NCBI RefSeq assembly: GCF_023502395.1
Contig: NZ_JAMFMB010000010.1
Span: 62,001 to 126,000, forward strand
Source of the DNA: Ruegeria spongiae
Lineage (GTDB): Bacteria > Pseudomonadota > Alphaproteobacteria > Rhodobacterales > Rhodobacteraceae
Length of the DNA: 64,000 nucleotides
Direction: 5' to 3'
The position numbers were made by a program, and so were the translations under genes. Shown here piece after piece: positions 1 to 8,519 of this stretch. Under the pieces are notes generated by a model. That model worked only from the letters and a program-made list of their open reading frames with translations, was not told the origin of the DNA and did no database searches. Position 1 is the stretch's first letter. Every line of letters begins with the position of its first letter.

Positions 1-792
1 GAGCGTGGAAAACACGCGGCCCTTGGCGAACCAGGCAATGCCAAAGGCCCAGAGCGCGATGGCCTCGACAAAGAAGGTCAGGTTCAGGCGGTTCCACCAG
101 TTCAGAAAATCCGACCCGACTTTGTCCTTAAGGACCAAAAGCGCCACGCAGGCTAGGATGGTTAACCCGCAATAGCTGTAGAGTCGGTTGCGCTTGCGTT
201 TGCTCTCGATCAGCACGCCGTTTTGCTCGTGTCGTGCCGGGATCACGCGTTTCAGCACGAAAAGACAATAAAGCGCCAGAAAGACAAACAGGATGCCCGC
301 TGCGATTAAGTGCCAGTTGCTGGCGGCGCTGAACAGCTTGAAGAACTCCTGCCCCTGCGCCTGAACCGCTTCTATCGGCGGTCCGACTTTGTATTCAACA
401 AAGACACGGGACAAAAATTCTTTCTGCAGCTCGCAGCCGCTGTGAAACGTGGGGACGGTTGCCACGATGAAGGCACCAAATCCGGCAACGGTGCTGAGTG
501 TGTCCTCGACAAAAGTTTCGCCGGTATAGGCGATCAGGAAGCCTCCGATGAAGTAAAGCAGGCCGACAAAAACCGGGCCGAGCAGTTGGTCGTAGTAGAA
601 ATGACTGATGCTGTCGCGAAAGCAACTGTCCAGCACAAGAGACCCGAGCAGCAGGATCAAAGGCAGGCCAATCGCAACACAGCCGACCAGAAACGCCAAC
701 CGGTTGAGGATCGCGTCACCATCGGCATGGGCCCGTTTCGGCTGAAATATCCGCTTTGGGCCGTTCTCGAGAAAACTGGTGATGAAAGACAT
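1..792 (-). CDS. Polytopic membrane protein of unknown function, C-terminus cut by the window edge
   Basis: An uninterrupted minus-strand frame runs from an ATG at 792 to base 1, giving 264 codons with no stop, so the gene continues beyond the window. I translated this by hand. The product is hydrophobic, with likely membrane segments near residues 31-54, 71-90, 96-113, 160-180, 206-221 and 237-255. Residues 61-67 read SISHFYY, followed by a hydrophobic segment with GPVFVGLLY, a combination I associate with a poorly described family of small bacterial membrane proteins (possibly DUF998-like; not verified). A basic KRKRKR-like stretch at about 198-203 suggests a cytoplasmic loop. Nothing visible identifies a substrate or partner. 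The gene is divergent from aroA. I am sure it is coding, but not sure of any function. Confidence 0.75.
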   Translation of the reverse strand, partial: MSFITSFLENGPKRIFQPKRAHADGDAILNRLAFLVGCVAIGLPLILLLGSLVLDSCFRDSISHFYYDQLLGPVFVGLLYFIGGFLIAYTGETFVEDTLSTVAGFGAFIVATVPTFHSGCELQKEFLSRVFVEYKVGPPIEAVQAQGQEFFKLFSAASNWHLIAAGILFVFLALYCLFVLKRVIPARHEQNGVLIESKRKRNRLYSYCGLTILACVALLVLKDKVGSDFLNWWNRLNLTFFVEAIALWAFGIAWFAKGRVFSTL

Positions 793-1025
793 TGAATTTC
801 CGTAAATTGATTCATGAATGAGGGGATTATAGCACAACCTACAGATGCTGCGAAGCGCGCGGCGAGGGACGTTTCGCCGGGAGTGTGCCAGTGGCGGGCA
901 ACAGGTGCCTACAGCTTTTCCGGTGATCCGCGACAAAGCCTGCTCGAACCGCCATGCGCTATTCCCGCTGGACCCTGCCGGGCCAATTCGGTAATCGGCC
1001 ATTGGTCAGTTTTGAAGGAGCCCCC

Positions 1026-2378
1026 ATGTCCGGACACGGCACGCCCATCCCGATGACATCGCATCCCTGCGGCCCGCTGTCCGGCACCGCCGAGGTGCCG
1101 GGTGACAAGTCGATCTCGCACCGGTCGCTGATCCTGGGCGCGCTGGCTGTGGGCGAGACCCGGATCACCGGATTGCTGGAAGGCGACGACGTGCTGGACA
1201 CCGCCAAGGCGATGCGCGCCTTCGGGGCCGAGGTCACCGATCACGGTGGCGGCGCATACTCGGTGCATGGCGTGGGGGTTGGCGGGTTTGCCGAACCCGA
1301 TCAGGTGGTCGATTGCGGCAATTCGGGCACCGGTGTGCGGCTGATCATGGGCGCGATGGCAACCTGTCCGATTTCGGTGACTTTCACCGGGGATGCCAGC
1401 CTCAATGGCCGCCCGATGGCGCGGGTCACCGACCCGCTGGCGCTGTTCGGGACACAGGCGGTGGGGCGCACGGGCGGACGCTTGCCGATGACGCTTGTCG
1501 GCGCCGCCGATCCGATTCCGGTCCGTTACGAGGTGCCGGTGCCCTCGGCGCAGGTGAAATCCGCCGTTCTGCTGGCCGGTCTGAACGCGCCGGGTCAGAC
1601 CGTGGTGATCGAGCAGGAAGCAACCCGCGACCATACCGAACGGATGCTGGCAGGCTTCGGGGCCGAGATCACGGTCGAAGAGACTGACGAGGGCCGGGTG
1701 ATCACGCTCACCGGGCGGCCCGAGTTGAAACCGCAGATCATCGCGGTACCGCGCGACCCGTCCAGCGCGGCCTTTCCGGTCTGCGCGGCGCTCATCACGC
1801 CGGGCTCGGACGTGCTGGTGCCGGGTATCGGGCTGAACCCCACCCGTGCGGGCCTCTTTACCACACTGCGCGAGATGGGTGCGAACCTGACCTATGAGAA
1901 CGAGCGTGTCGAAGGCGGCGAACCGGTGGCCGATCTGCGCGCGAAATACTCGCCCGACATGACAGGGATCGAGGTGCCGCCCGAACGCGCGGCCTCGATG
2001 ATTGACGAATACCCGGTGCTGTCGGTCGTGGCCGCAAATGCCACCGGCGCCACGATGATGGCGGGGGTCAAGGAATTGCGGGTCAAGGAAAGCGACCGGA
2101 TCGACGCCATGGCGCGCGGGCTGCGCGCCAATGGCGTCACGGTCGAGGAGGGCGAGGACTGGTGGTCGGTCGAGGGGCTGGGTATCGGACAGGTTCCCGG
2201 TGGCGGCACCTGCGAAACGTTTCTGGACCACCGCATCGCCATGTCCTTCATGGTGATGGGAATGGGGGCGAAAGCGCCGGTCACCATCGACAGCGGCGGG
2301 CCGATCGCCACCTCGTTCCCGATATTCGAGCCGCTGATGGCGGATCTGGGCGCGCGCCTGACACGTAACAACAGCTGA
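1026..2378 (+). CDS. aroA: 3-phosphoshikimate 1-carboxyvinyltransferase (EPSP synthase, class II)
   Basis: This enzyme transfers the enolpyruvyl group of PEP to shikimate-3-phosphate, the sixth step of the shikimate pathway, in the cytoplasm. I chose the ATG at 1026 because GAAGGAG lies six bases upstream (1014-1020), giving 450 residues, the family's normal length. A longer frame from 954 lacks such a site. Recognisable signatures are GDKSISHRS (residues 26-34), GNSGTGVRL (98-106), the [13 protein letters not shown] segment, RDHTE, and LRVKESDRI near the C-terminus. The pattern matches the class II (CP4-type) enzymes rather than the E. coli type. Gly101 stands where the CP4 enzyme has the alanine linked to glyphosate tolerance. 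It is followed by cmk after 5 bp, almost certainly in one transcript, a pairing common in alphaproteobacteria. Confidence 0.97.
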   Translation: MSGHGTPIPMTSHPCGPLSGTAEVPGDKSISHRSLILGALAVGETRITGLLEGDDVLDTAKAMRAFGAEVTDHGGGAYSVHGVGVGGFAEPDQVVDCGNSGTGVRLIMGAMATCPISVTFTGDASLNGRPMARVTDPLALFGTQAVGRTGGRLPMTLVGAADPIPVRYEVPVPSAQVKSAVLLAGLNAPGQTVVIEQEATRDHTERMLAGFGAEITVEETDEGRVITLTGRPELKPQIIAVPRDPSSAAFPVCAALITPGSDVLVPGIGLNPTRAGLFTTLREMGANLTYENERVEGGEPVADLRAKYSPDMTGIEVPPERAASMIDEYPVLSVVAANATGATMMAGVKELRVKESDRIDAMARGLRANGVTVEEGEDWWSVEGLGIGQVPGGGTCETFLDHRIAMSFMVMGMGAKAPVTIDSGGPIATSFPIFEPLMADLGARLTRNNS

Positions 2379-2383
2379 GCGGC

Positions 2384-3004
2384 ATGATGGCCTTTACCAT
2401 AGCGATTGATGGCCCGGCGGCGGCGGGGAAAGGGACGCTGTCCAAGGGAATCGCTGCGCATTTCGGCTTCGGGCATCTGGATACCGGGCTGCTCTATCGC
2501 GCGGTGGGGTGGCGGATGCTGTCTGGCGAGGATCCGATTGAAGCGGCCCGTGGCCTGATGCCAGAGGACCTTGATCGCGCCGACCTGCGCACGCCCGAGG
2601 TGGCGCAGGCGGCTTCGAAAGTTGCAGTAATCGCTGAGGTGCGCGCCGCGCTGGTGGATTTCCAGCGCGCCTTTGCCCGTCGGGCAGGGGGCGCGGTATT
2701 GGACGGGCGCGATATCGGCACGGTGATCTGCCCCGATGCCGAGGCCAAGCTGTTCGTCACTGCCAGCGCCGAGGTGCGGGCCGAACGCCGCTATCTGGAA
2801 CTGACCGGCAAGGGCCAGATCGTGACCCTCGATCAGGTTCTGGCTGATGTGCGGGCGCGCGATGAGCGGGACATGAACCGGGCGGAGGCGCCGCTGAAGC
2901 CGGCCGAGGATGCGGTGATGATCGATACCTCGAAGCTCGACATCGATGCCGCGCTGGGCGTTGCCATCGCCGCGATCAGGACGAAGATGCCTGCGCAGAG
3001 CTGA
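2384..3004 (+). CDS. cmk: Cytidylate kinase
   Basis: The product phosphorylates CMP and dCMP using ATP in pyrimidine nucleotide salvage and synthesis. The N-terminus carries the P-loop GPAAAGKGT (about residues 9-17), followed by [11 protein letters not shown], a typical cytidylate-kinase NMP-binding element, and the later [15 protein letters not shown] and ARDERDMNR segments. The length, 206 residues, is slightly short of the E. coli enzyme but normal for alphaproteobacteria. Two ATGs stand in tandem (2384 and 2387), and either could be used. It sits 5 bp after aroA, so translation is probably coupled. In many proteobacteria cmk is directly followed by rpsA. Here two small genes, one of them inverted, lie between, so rpsA has its own leader and probably its own promoter. 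Confidence 0.96.
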   Translation: MMAFTIAIDGPAAAGKGTLSKGIAAHFGFGHLDTGLLYRAVGWRMLSGEDPIEAARGLMPEDLDRADLRTPEVAQAASKVAVIAEVRAALVDFQRAFARRAGGAVLDGRDIGTVICPDAEAKLFVTASAEVRAERRYLELTGKGQIVTLDQVLADVRARDERDMNRAEAPLKPAEDAVMIDTSKLDIDAALGVAIAAIRTKMPAQS

Positions 3005-3093
3005 GCGCAAGCGTCACAAATCTCACCAAGCTGTGTTTCGCCAGCCCGGACTACGATGCCTAGGTTGGGATCAGGCTAGAGGAGAGATCGCCG

Positions 3094-3618
3094 ATGCTAC
3101 GCTATGTCCTTCCCTTTGTTCTGATTGCCTCGATGGCCAGCGCGCAGGATGCCCCGCGCCCTGAACCGGCCATGACCTATGAGCGGCTGGGCCGGATCAT
3201 CTTTGCGCTCGACCCCGAGGCGCAGCCAAGCGGGCCGGGGTTCCAGTTCGTGATCGACGGCATGCCGGTGCTGGTCGTGACCGATGCGCAGGCCGACCGG
3301 ATGCGGGCCATTGTGCCGATCCGCAGCGCCAACGAACTGACCGCCCAGGACCTGACGCGGATGATGCAGGCCAATTTCGATTCTGCGCTGGATGCGCGCT
3401 ATGCCATCGCAAATGGCACGCTCTGGGCGGCCTTCATTCACCCGTTGTCCCCGCTGGAGAAGAACCAGTTCATCTCGGGCCTTGGTCAGACCGTGAATGT
3501 CGCCCGGACCTATGGTACGCTCTATTCCGGTGGCGCGGTGCAATTTGGCGGCGGCGACAGCGGCAACCTGCAGCGGCAATTGATCGACGAGTTGCTGAAG
3601 AAGGGCGAAGAGATCTAA
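3094..3618 (+). CDS. Secreted protein with a YbjN/T3SS-chaperone-like fold, function unknown
   Basis: The 174-residue product starts with a short signal peptide (MLRYVLPFVLIASMASA, cleavage probably before QDAP), so it should be periplasmic. An AGAGGAGAG ribosome binding site precedes the ATG. The rest (residues about 28-140) looks like the YbjN / type III secretion chaperone-like alpha-beta fold, with an F-x-F-V-I-D-G-M-P-V-L-V core strand pair and a helix LTAQDLTRMMQANFDSALDAR, then a C-terminal GGAVQFGGG turn and an amphipathic tail. I base the fold on pattern only. Homologues are common as uncharacterised exported proteins in Rhodobacteraceae. It follows cmk by 89 bp in the same direction. 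No enzymatic motif is visible. Confidence 0.8.
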   Translation: MLRYVLPFVLIASMASAQDAPRPEPAMTYERLGRIIFALDPEAQPSGPGFQFVIDGMPVLVVTDAQADRMRAIVPIRSANELTAQDLTRMMQANFDSALDARYAIANGTLWAAFIHPLSPLEKNQFISGLGQTVNVARTYGTLYSGGAVQFGGGDSGNLQRQLIDELLKKGEEI

Positions 3619-3641
3619 CGCTCTCCCCAAGCACATGCCAT

Positions 3642-4052
3642 TCAGGCCGGGGGCAGCGGCGTGCGGTCACCCAGAATGTAGCGGACAAGATCAACGTAGT
3701 CGAAGATCAGCGAGATCGTGATGACCAGCAGGATCGCCCGCATGATCCAGATCGGAACGGTGGGCATACCCAATCGCGCCTGCTGCCGAAACAGATAGAC
3801 GGCAATCGGCGTCCAGAACAGGATATGCCCCAGCCCCATCAGCCTCACATAGCCCAGTTGCGAGAAAATTCCGATGACGCCAATGGCGGCCAGCACGCTG
3901 CAGCCCAGGGTGACGGCCCCGGCAATGCGGCTCTGTCGCCAAATGAGCAAAACGCAGGGCAGCACGAACGCACCGACCAGCAACACGTTCAGCCAGATCT
4001 GAATCGCCATCGGCTGCTGCGCGACCATCAGGTTGAATTCATCGAATTTCAT
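3642..4052 (-). CDS. Small four-helix membrane protein, unknown function
   Basis: I take the ATG at 4052 as the start because AAGGAG lies seven bases upstream on this strand. The longer frame reaching 4394 adds an arginine-rich stretch with no coding look. The 136-residue product has four likely membrane helices near residues 18-38, 43-63, 71-89 and 101-119, and ends in a short charged and proline-rich tail. An internal motif GLGHILFWTPIAVYL is characteristic of a family of small roseobacter membrane proteins that I cannot name. It is convergent with the secreted protein upstream (24 bp apart) and divergent from rpsA. No function can be read from it. Confidence 0.75.
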   Translation of the reverse strand: MKFDEFNLMVAQQPMAIQIWLNVLLVGAFVLPCVLLIWRQSRIAGAVTLGCSVLAAIGVIGIFSQLGYVRLMGLGHILFWTPIAVYLFRQQARLGMPTVPIWIMRAILLVITISLIFDYVDLVRYILGDRTPLPPA

Positions 4053-4218
4053 GGCGGAACTCCTTGGGGTCGACCGGTGCAATGGGGTGGCACGCTTGTG
4101 TACAGCGTCTTTGCGTTGTCCTGCGCGCGCGCTCAAGATCAGGCTGGCGACTTCAAACCAATGTGAACGCACGCGGGCCTCGATTTTGCCGATGTCGACG
4201 CAGCAATGGGCTTTCCAC

Positions 4219-4247
4219 TTGCGAGACCCGGCCCAAGCCGGTATAGA
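4219..4247 (+). promoter_or_regulatory. Candidate housekeeping-sigma promoter upstream of rpsA
   Basis: TTGCGA (4219-4224) and TATAGA (4242-4247) are separated by exactly 17 bases, predicting a start near 4254 and a leader of about 185 nt before rpsA. Both hexamers are within two mismatches of consensus. This is a motif match only; it has not been tested. Confidence 0.45.
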
Positions 4248-4293
4248 GCGCGCGTCGACAAGGCGGTTTAAGCCATAGAATAATGAGACGGGC

Positions 4294-4324
4294 AGGGTCG
4301 GGACTACCGGCCCTCTTTGTTTTC
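4294..4324 (+). promoter_or_regulatory. Terminator-like hairpin inside the rpsA leader
   Basis: An 8-bp stem (4294-4301 with 4307-4314, one G-U pair, 5-nt loop) is followed at once by a T-rich run CTTTGTTTTC. No plus-strand gene ends just before it, since the neighbour upstream is inverted. It therefore lies about 40 nt into the predicted rpsA transcript and about 115 nt before the rpsA start. It could attenuate rpsA, or end a short RNA. A second small hairpin (CCGCC-caa-GGCGG) follows at about 4356-4368. Confidence 0.4.
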
Positions 4325-4438
4325 TGGCGCGATTTGATCGTCTGACCAACCTGTTCCGCCCAAGGCGGGCCTGAAACAAGACCGGCGGAGACAACCGCTC
4401 GGCCAGATAAAGTGAAACGTAAAGGAATAAACTGCCAC

Positions 4439-6118
4439 ATGGCTAACGCATCCATGGAGGAATTCGAAGCCCTCCTTAACGAAAGCTTCGAAATGGACAC
4501 GCCCGAAGAGGGGTCTGTTGTCAAAGGCAAGGTGATCGCGATCGAAGCGGGCCAGGCCATCATCGACGTCGGCTACAAAATGGAAGGCCGCGTCGAGCTG
4601 AAAGAATTCGCAAATCCCGGCGAAGCCCCTGAAATCGCTGTTGGTGACGAGGTGGAAGTCTACCTGCGCGCCGCCGAAAACGCCCGTGGCGAAGCTGTCA
4701 TCTCGCGCGAGATGGCCCGCCGCGAAGAAGCGTGGGACCGTCTGGAAAAAGCCTATGCCGACGACCAGCGCGTCGAAGGTGCAATCTTTGGCCGCGTCAA
4801 AGGTGGCTTCACCGTCGATCTGGGTGGCGCAGTTGCGTTCCTGCCCGGCTCGCAAGTTGATGTGCGCCCCGTGCGCGATGCTGGCCCGCTGATGGGTCTG
4901 AAGCAGCCGTTCCAGATTCTGAAGATGGACCGCCGCCGGGGCAACATCGTTGTGTCGCGTCGCGCTATCCTGGAAGAATCGCGCGCCGAACAGCGCGCCG
5001 AGGTGATCGGCAACCTGACCGAAGGCCAGTCCGTTGACGGTGTGGTCAAGAACATCACCGAATACGGTGCGTTCGTGGATCTGGGCGGTGTCGACGGCTT
5101 GCTGCACGTCACCGACATGGCATGGCGTCGGGTCAACCACCCCAACGAGATCCTGAACATCGGCGAGACCGTCAAGGTTCAGGTCATCAAGATCAACAAG
5201 GAAACCCACCGTATCAGCCTCGGCATGAAACAGCTGCAGGAAGATCCGTGGGATCTGGTTGGCGCCAAGTACCCGCTGTCCTCTGTCCACAAGGGCCGCG
5301 TCACCAACATCACCGATTACGGTGCATTTGTTGAACTGGAGCCGGGCGTCGAAGGTCTGGTGCACGTCAGCGAAATGTCCTGGACCAAGAAGAACGTCCA
5401 CCCCGGCAAGATCGTTTCGACCAGCCAGGAAGTTGACGTCATGGTTCTGGAAATCGACGGCGCCAAGCGTCGCGTTTCGCTGGGCCTCAAGCAGACCATG
5501 CGCAACCCGTGGGAAGTGTTTGCAGAAACACACCCCGAGGGCACCGAGGTCGAAGGCGAAGTCAAGAACATCACCGAATTCGGTCTGTTCATCGGCCTCG
5601 ACGGCGACATCGACGGCATGGTTCACCTGTCCGACCTGTCCTGGGACGAGCGCGGCGAAGAAGCGATCCAGAGCTACCACAAGAACGACGTGGTGCAGGC
5701 GGTTGTCTCGGAAGTTGACGTGGAAAAAGAGCGTATCTCGCTCTCGATCAAAGCCCTGGGCGGCGACAAGTTCGCCGAAGCGGTTGGCGGCGTGAAGCGC
5801 GGCTCGATCGTGACCGTGAACGTGACCGCGATCGAAGATGGCGGCATCGAAGTGGAATACGAAGGCATGAAGTCCTTCATCCGCCGTTCCGACCTGAGCC
5901 GTGACCGTGCCGAACAGCGCCCCGAGCGTTTCTCGGTTGGTGACAAGGTTGACGTCCGCGTGACCAATGTCGACAGCAAGACCCGCCGTCTGGGTCTGTC
6001 GATCAAGGCGCGTGAGATCGCCGAAGAGAAAGAGGCCGTGCAGCAGTATGGTTCCTCCGACTCGGGCGCATCGCTGGGCGACATCCTGGGTGCCGCGCTG
6101 AAGACCGGCGACGACTGA
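4439..6118 (+). CDS. rpsA: 30S ribosomal protein S1
   Basis: S1 binds mRNA on the 30S subunit and helps load transcripts whose 5' ends are structured or poor in Shine-Dalgarno sequence. The start at 4439 (MANASMEEFEALLNES) matches the conserved alphaproteobacterial N-terminus, and AAAGGA lies upstream; the frame remains open to 4412 but without a sensible start. The 559 residues hold six S1-type OB-fold repeats. The most obvious carry the boundaries GSVVKGKVIAI, EGAIFGRVKGGFTVDL, GVVKNITEYGAFVDLGG, GRVTNITDYGAFVELE, GEVKNITEFGLFIGL and GSIVTVNVTAI. Codon choice is strongly biased towards GGC, CTG, AAG and GTC, as expected for a highly expressed gene. It is followed by a strong terminator. Confidence 0.98.
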   Translation: MANASMEEFEALLNESFEMDTPEEGSVVKGKVIAIEAGQAIIDVGYKMEGRVELKEFANPGEAPEIAVGDEVEVYLRAAENARGEAVISREMARREEAWDRLEKAYADDQRVEGAIFGRVKGGFTVDLGGAVAFLPGSQVDVRPVRDAGPLMGLKQPFQILKMDRRRGNIVVSRRAILEESRAEQRAEVIGNLTEGQSVDGVVKNITEYGAFVDLGGVDGLLHVTDMAWRRVNHPNEILNIGETVKVQVIKINKETHRISLGMKQLQEDPWDLVGAKYPLSSVHKGRVTNITDYGAFVELEPGVEGLVHVSEMSWTKKNVHPGKIVSTSQEVDVMVLEIDGAKRRVSLGLKQTMRNPWEVFAETHPEGTEVEGEVKNITEFGLFIGLDGDIDGMVHLSDLSWDERGEEAIQSYHKNDVVQAVVSEVDVEKERISLSIKALGGDKFAEAVGGVKRGSIVTVNVTAIEDGGIEVEYEGMKSFIRRSDLSRDRAEQRPERFSVGDKVDVRVTNVDSKTRRLGLSIKAREIAEEKEAVQQYGSSDSGASLGDILGAALKTGDD

Positions 6119-6141
6119 TCCTGCGTCTTTCAAAGACCTTG

Positions 6142-6173
6142 AGGCCCTGCGGAGCGATCCGCGGGGCCTTTTT
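6142..6173 (+). terminator. Intrinsic terminator of rpsA
   Basis: A 12-bp stem (6142-6153 with 6158-6169, one G-U pair) with a GCGA tetraloop is followed by TTTTT. It begins 23 bp after the rpsA stop codon. Confidence 0.92.
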
Positions 6174-6224
6174 CGTTTCCGGGCCAACATGCTAGGCTGG
6201 GGATCATCATCTGTGGGGTGAGAC

Positions 6225-6839
6225 ATGTCTTTTGATCTGGCAATGGCGTTGGTGGCGGCGACACTTGTGCTGGTTGCGATACCGGGGCCGAATGTGGCGC
6301 TGATCGTGGCCAACACCATCGCCCATGGGTATCGTTTTGGCGCGGCGACCGTTCTGGGCACTACGCTGGGCATTCTGCTGCAGCTTTGCCTTGTGGTGAT
6401 CGGCCTCAGTGCGATTTTGCACCTGGCGGCGCATGCGTTGTTCTGGATCAAATGGGCAGGCGTGGTCTATTTGCTTTATCTGGGTGTCCAGTCGCTGCGG
6501 CAGGGCTTTGATCCGATGCCCGACACGTCGGCCACAGAACGGCCCGTCAGGGCCGTGTTCTGGCAGGGCCTCATTCTGGCTGTGATCAACCCCAAGACGC
6601 TGTTGTTCAGCGCGGCCTTTCTGCCGCAGTTTGTCAGCCCACTAGCGGGCGGACAGGGTCTGGTGCTGGTTGCGGCGCTTTATCTGGGCGTGATCTTTGC
6701 CGGTGATCTGGCCTGGGTCGCGATGGCGCAATCCGCACGCTGGTCCGTTCTGCGGCTGGGGCAGTGGCGGCATCGTTTGACCGGGGGCTTTTTCCTTGCG
6801 GCGGGCCTCGGTCTGGCAGTTGCGCGCTCCGATCCCTGA
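6225..6839 (+). CDS. LysE/RhtB-family amino acid exporter
   Basis: The 204-residue protein is an inner-membrane exporter of the LysE/RhtB type. The N-terminus (LVAIPGPNVALIVANTIAHGYRFG, split here across the first helix and loop) carries the PGPN signature at about residues 20-23 and a following conserved glycine-rich helix GAATVLGTTLGIL. Six hydrophobic segments fit the family. Near residue 112 the VFWQGLILAVINPKTLLF stretch is the second conserved block. The substrate cannot be read; homologues export lysine, homoserine, threonine or leucine. It stands alone between two terminator or promoter regions, 106 bp after rpsA and 249 bp before ihfB. Confidence 0.93.
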   Translation: MSFDLAMALVAATLVLVAIPGPNVALIVANTIAHGYRFGAATVLGTTLGILLQLCLVVIGLSAILHLAAHALFWIKWAGVVYLLYLGVQSLRQGFDPMPDTSATERPVRAVFWQGLILAVINPKTLLFSAAFLPQFVSPLAGGQGLVLVAALYLGVIFAGDLAWVAMAQSARWSVLRLGQWRHRLTGGFFLAAGLGLAVARSDP

Positions 6840-7008
6840 GTTGGCACCACCCATTTGGCTTTACCTTGCGAATCAAGGGCTTCGCAGCGGCCCCCTCTGA
6901 CGTGTGTTTCTGCAATGCAGCGTAAGCCAATTTGTCCTAAATGGGTCGATCAAAGCGAAATCTTTTGCCGGGGCACTTGAAATAGCTGGTTTTGCCTGTG
7001 ACTTTACG

Positions 7009-7037
7009 TTCCACACAAGCGTGATTTTTCATATACT
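7009..7037 (+). promoter_or_regulatory. Candidate promoter of ihfB
   Basis: TTCCAC (7009-7014) and TATACT (7032-7037) are 17 bases apart, about 50 bp before the ihfB start. The -10 is good and the -35 weak. The rest of the 249-bp gap before ihfB shows no gene and no clear hairpin. Confidence 0.35.
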
Positions 7038-7088
7038 TGCCGGTACGTCCACAAGAACCGCCACGCCGCCTTGGGAGGGGTTGAGCCT

Positions 7089-7373
7089 ATGATCCGTTCG
7101 GAACTGATCCAGAAGATTGCTGACGAGAACCCGCATCTCTACCAACGTGATGTGGAGCGGATCGTGAACACGGTTTTTGACGAAGTGACCGACGCCATGG
7201 CGCGCGGCGACCGTGTCGAGCTGCGCGGCTTCGGCGCGTTTTCGGTCAAACAGAGAGACGCGCGGATTGGTCGCAATCCCAGGACCGGCGAAACCGTGCA
7301 TGTGGAACAAAAGCACGTGCCGTTCTTCAAGACCGGCAAGTTGCTTCGGGATCGACTAAACGGAAAAGCCTGA
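7089..7373 (+). CDS. ihfB: Integration host factor subunit beta
   Basis: This small nucleoid protein pairs with IhfA to bend DNA sharply at specific sites, acting in transcription, replication and recombination. I start it at the ATG at 7089, where GGGAGGGG lies eight bases upstream, giving 94 residues, the usual size. The body has the DNABII features: an N-terminal helix pair ([16 protein letters not shown]), the [14 protein letters not shown] strand and the beta-arm [11 protein letters not shown] with the intercalating proline at residue 64. MIRSELI is the typical IhfB start. lapA begins one base after the stop codon, so the two are probably co-translated, and trpF follows. An ihfB-lapA-trpF order is familiar in Rhodobacterales. 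Confidence 0.97.
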   Translation: MIRSELIQKIADENPHLYQRDVERIVNTVFDEVTDAMARGDRVELRGFGAFSVKQRDARIGRNPRTGETVHVEQKHVPFFKTGKLLRDRLNGKA

Positions 7374-7374
7374 C

Positions 7375-7728
7375 ATGATGCGCTATATTCGCTACGCCTT
7401 TCTGGCCGCACTGATCATCGTACTGGTATCGGTGTCGCTGGCCAATCTCCAGATGGTGACCCTCAAGCTGATGCCGGACGCCCTGGCCGAGCTTGTCGGG
7501 TTCAACTATTCGCTGCCGCTGCCGGTCTTCATCGTGGTCCTTGGCGGGATCGCAGCGGGTTTGATCATCGGCTATATTCTGGAATGGCTGCGCGAGCACA
7601 AGCATCGCCGCGAGGCGGGTGAGAAATACCGCGAGGTGCGCAAGCTCGAGCGCGAAGTGAACAAGCTCAAGAAGCAGAAGAACGAAGGCAAGGACGAGGT
7701 GTTGGCCCTGCTGGAAGAAAGCAACTGA
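7375..7728 (+). CDS. lapA: LapA-domain (DUF1049) inner membrane protein
   Basis: The 117-residue product has two hydrophobic helices (about residues 7-26 and 46-66) separated by a short periplasmic loop, then a charged cytoplasmic tail (about 68-110) rich in K, R and E with a heptad-like pattern, likely a coiled coil. This layout and the LPVFIVVLGGIAAGLIIGYILEWLRE segment match the LapA domain, whose E. coli member helps control LpxC turnover and lipopolysaccharide assembly. No lapB-like gene is adjacent here, so a role in LPS control is only inferred from the family. Two ATGs in tandem (7375, 7378) follow the ihfB stop directly. Confidence 0.85.
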   Translation: MMRYIRYAFLAALIIVLVSVSLANLQMVTLKLMPDALAELVGFNYSLPLPVFIVVLGGIAAGLIIGYILEWLREHKHRREAGEKYREVRKLEREVNKLKKQKNEGKDEVLALLEESN

Positions 7729-7734
7729 CAGGCC

Positions 7735-8382
7735 ATGTCCCAAAATACCGGCGTCAAGATCTGCGGTCTGAAACAGGCCGCTCACGTGCATGCGGCGGCA
7801 GAGGCTGGCGCGCGTTATGTGGGGTTCATGTTCTTTCCAAAATCGCCGCGTCATCTTGAGGTTGAAGAAGCCCGGGCACTGGCTGCCGAAGTGCCTGCAG
7901 GGGTCGCCAAAGTGGCGGTGACGGTGCGGGCGACCAACGAGGAACTTGACCTGATCACCGGGTCGGTGCCGCTTGACATGCTACAGCTTCACGGCGGCGA
8001 AAGCGTCGAACGTGTGGCCGAGATCAAGGCAAGATATGGTCTGCCGGTCATGAAGGTGATCCCGGTCGCCGATGAGAGCGATCTGGCGGCGATAGATATA
8101 TTCGCCGACGTGGCGGATCAGTTCCTGATCGAATCCAAACCACCCAAAGATGCGGTTCTGCCCGGTGGCAACGGGCTCAGCTTTGACTGGCGCCTGATGG
8201 CGGGGCGCAAATTCTGGCGCAAGCCCTGGATGCTGGCCGGCGGCCTGACGCCCGAAAATGTGCAAGAGGCCATTCGCATGACCGGTGCGGCGCAAGTGGA
8301 TGTTTCATCCGGGGTCGAAACCGCGCCCGGCGTCAAGGACGCGGGCCTGATCCGGCAGTTTGTTGCAGCGGCGACCGCGTAG
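7735..8382 (+). CDS. trpF: Phosphoribosylanthranilate isomerase
   Basis: TrpF converts N-(5-phosphoribosyl)-anthranilate to CdRP in tryptophan synthesis. The 215-residue TIM barrel starts with VKICGLK, the catalytic-cysteine strand. It has the conserved [13 protein letters not shown] and [11 protein letters not shown] segments, and ends in [36 protein letters not shown], where the aspartate and SSGVE motif contact the phosphate. It starts 6 bp after lapA and precedes trpB by 137 bp. The same-direction order trpF-trpB is typical, but trpA is not next to them here. Confidence 0.97.
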   Translation: MSQNTGVKICGLKQAAHVHAAAEAGARYVGFMFFPKSPRHLEVEEARALAAEVPAGVAKVAVTVRATNEELDLITGSVPLDMLQLHGGESVERVAEIKARYGLPVMKVIPVADESDLAAIDIFADVADQFLIESKPPKDAVLPGGNGLSFDWRLMAGRKFWRKPWMLAGGLTPENVQEAIRMTGAAQVDVSSGVETAPGVKDAGLIRQFVAAATA

Positions 8383-8519
8383 CCCGAATCTTGGCTTTTG
8401 GGGTGAAGCCGGTCTATGGCGATGCCTCAGACTGCGCTGATCCGGTATTTCGAAACGCCTTGTCTTGTCCTTGCGCCCCGCGCGCACTAGGACAGAGGAA
8501 ATCAGGTGAGGGTGCTGTC

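Noticed and set aside
310-795. A 161-codon plus-strand frame at the left edge
   Set aside because: It lies opposite the membrane-protein gene, whose translation has clear transmembrane helices; the plus-strand product is polar and glutamine-rich without a pattern.
909-2231. A 440-codon frame antisense to aroA, and similar long frames antisense to trpB, the formate dehydrogenase genes and the helicase
   Set aside because: All lie fully inside well-identified genes and show no recognisable protein features.
4304-6451. A 715-codon open frame antisense to rpsA
   Set aside because: It mirrors the strongly biased codon use of rpsA (third positions G or C), so stops are rare by chance; histidine- and aspartate-rich translation with no known domain and no ribosome binding site.
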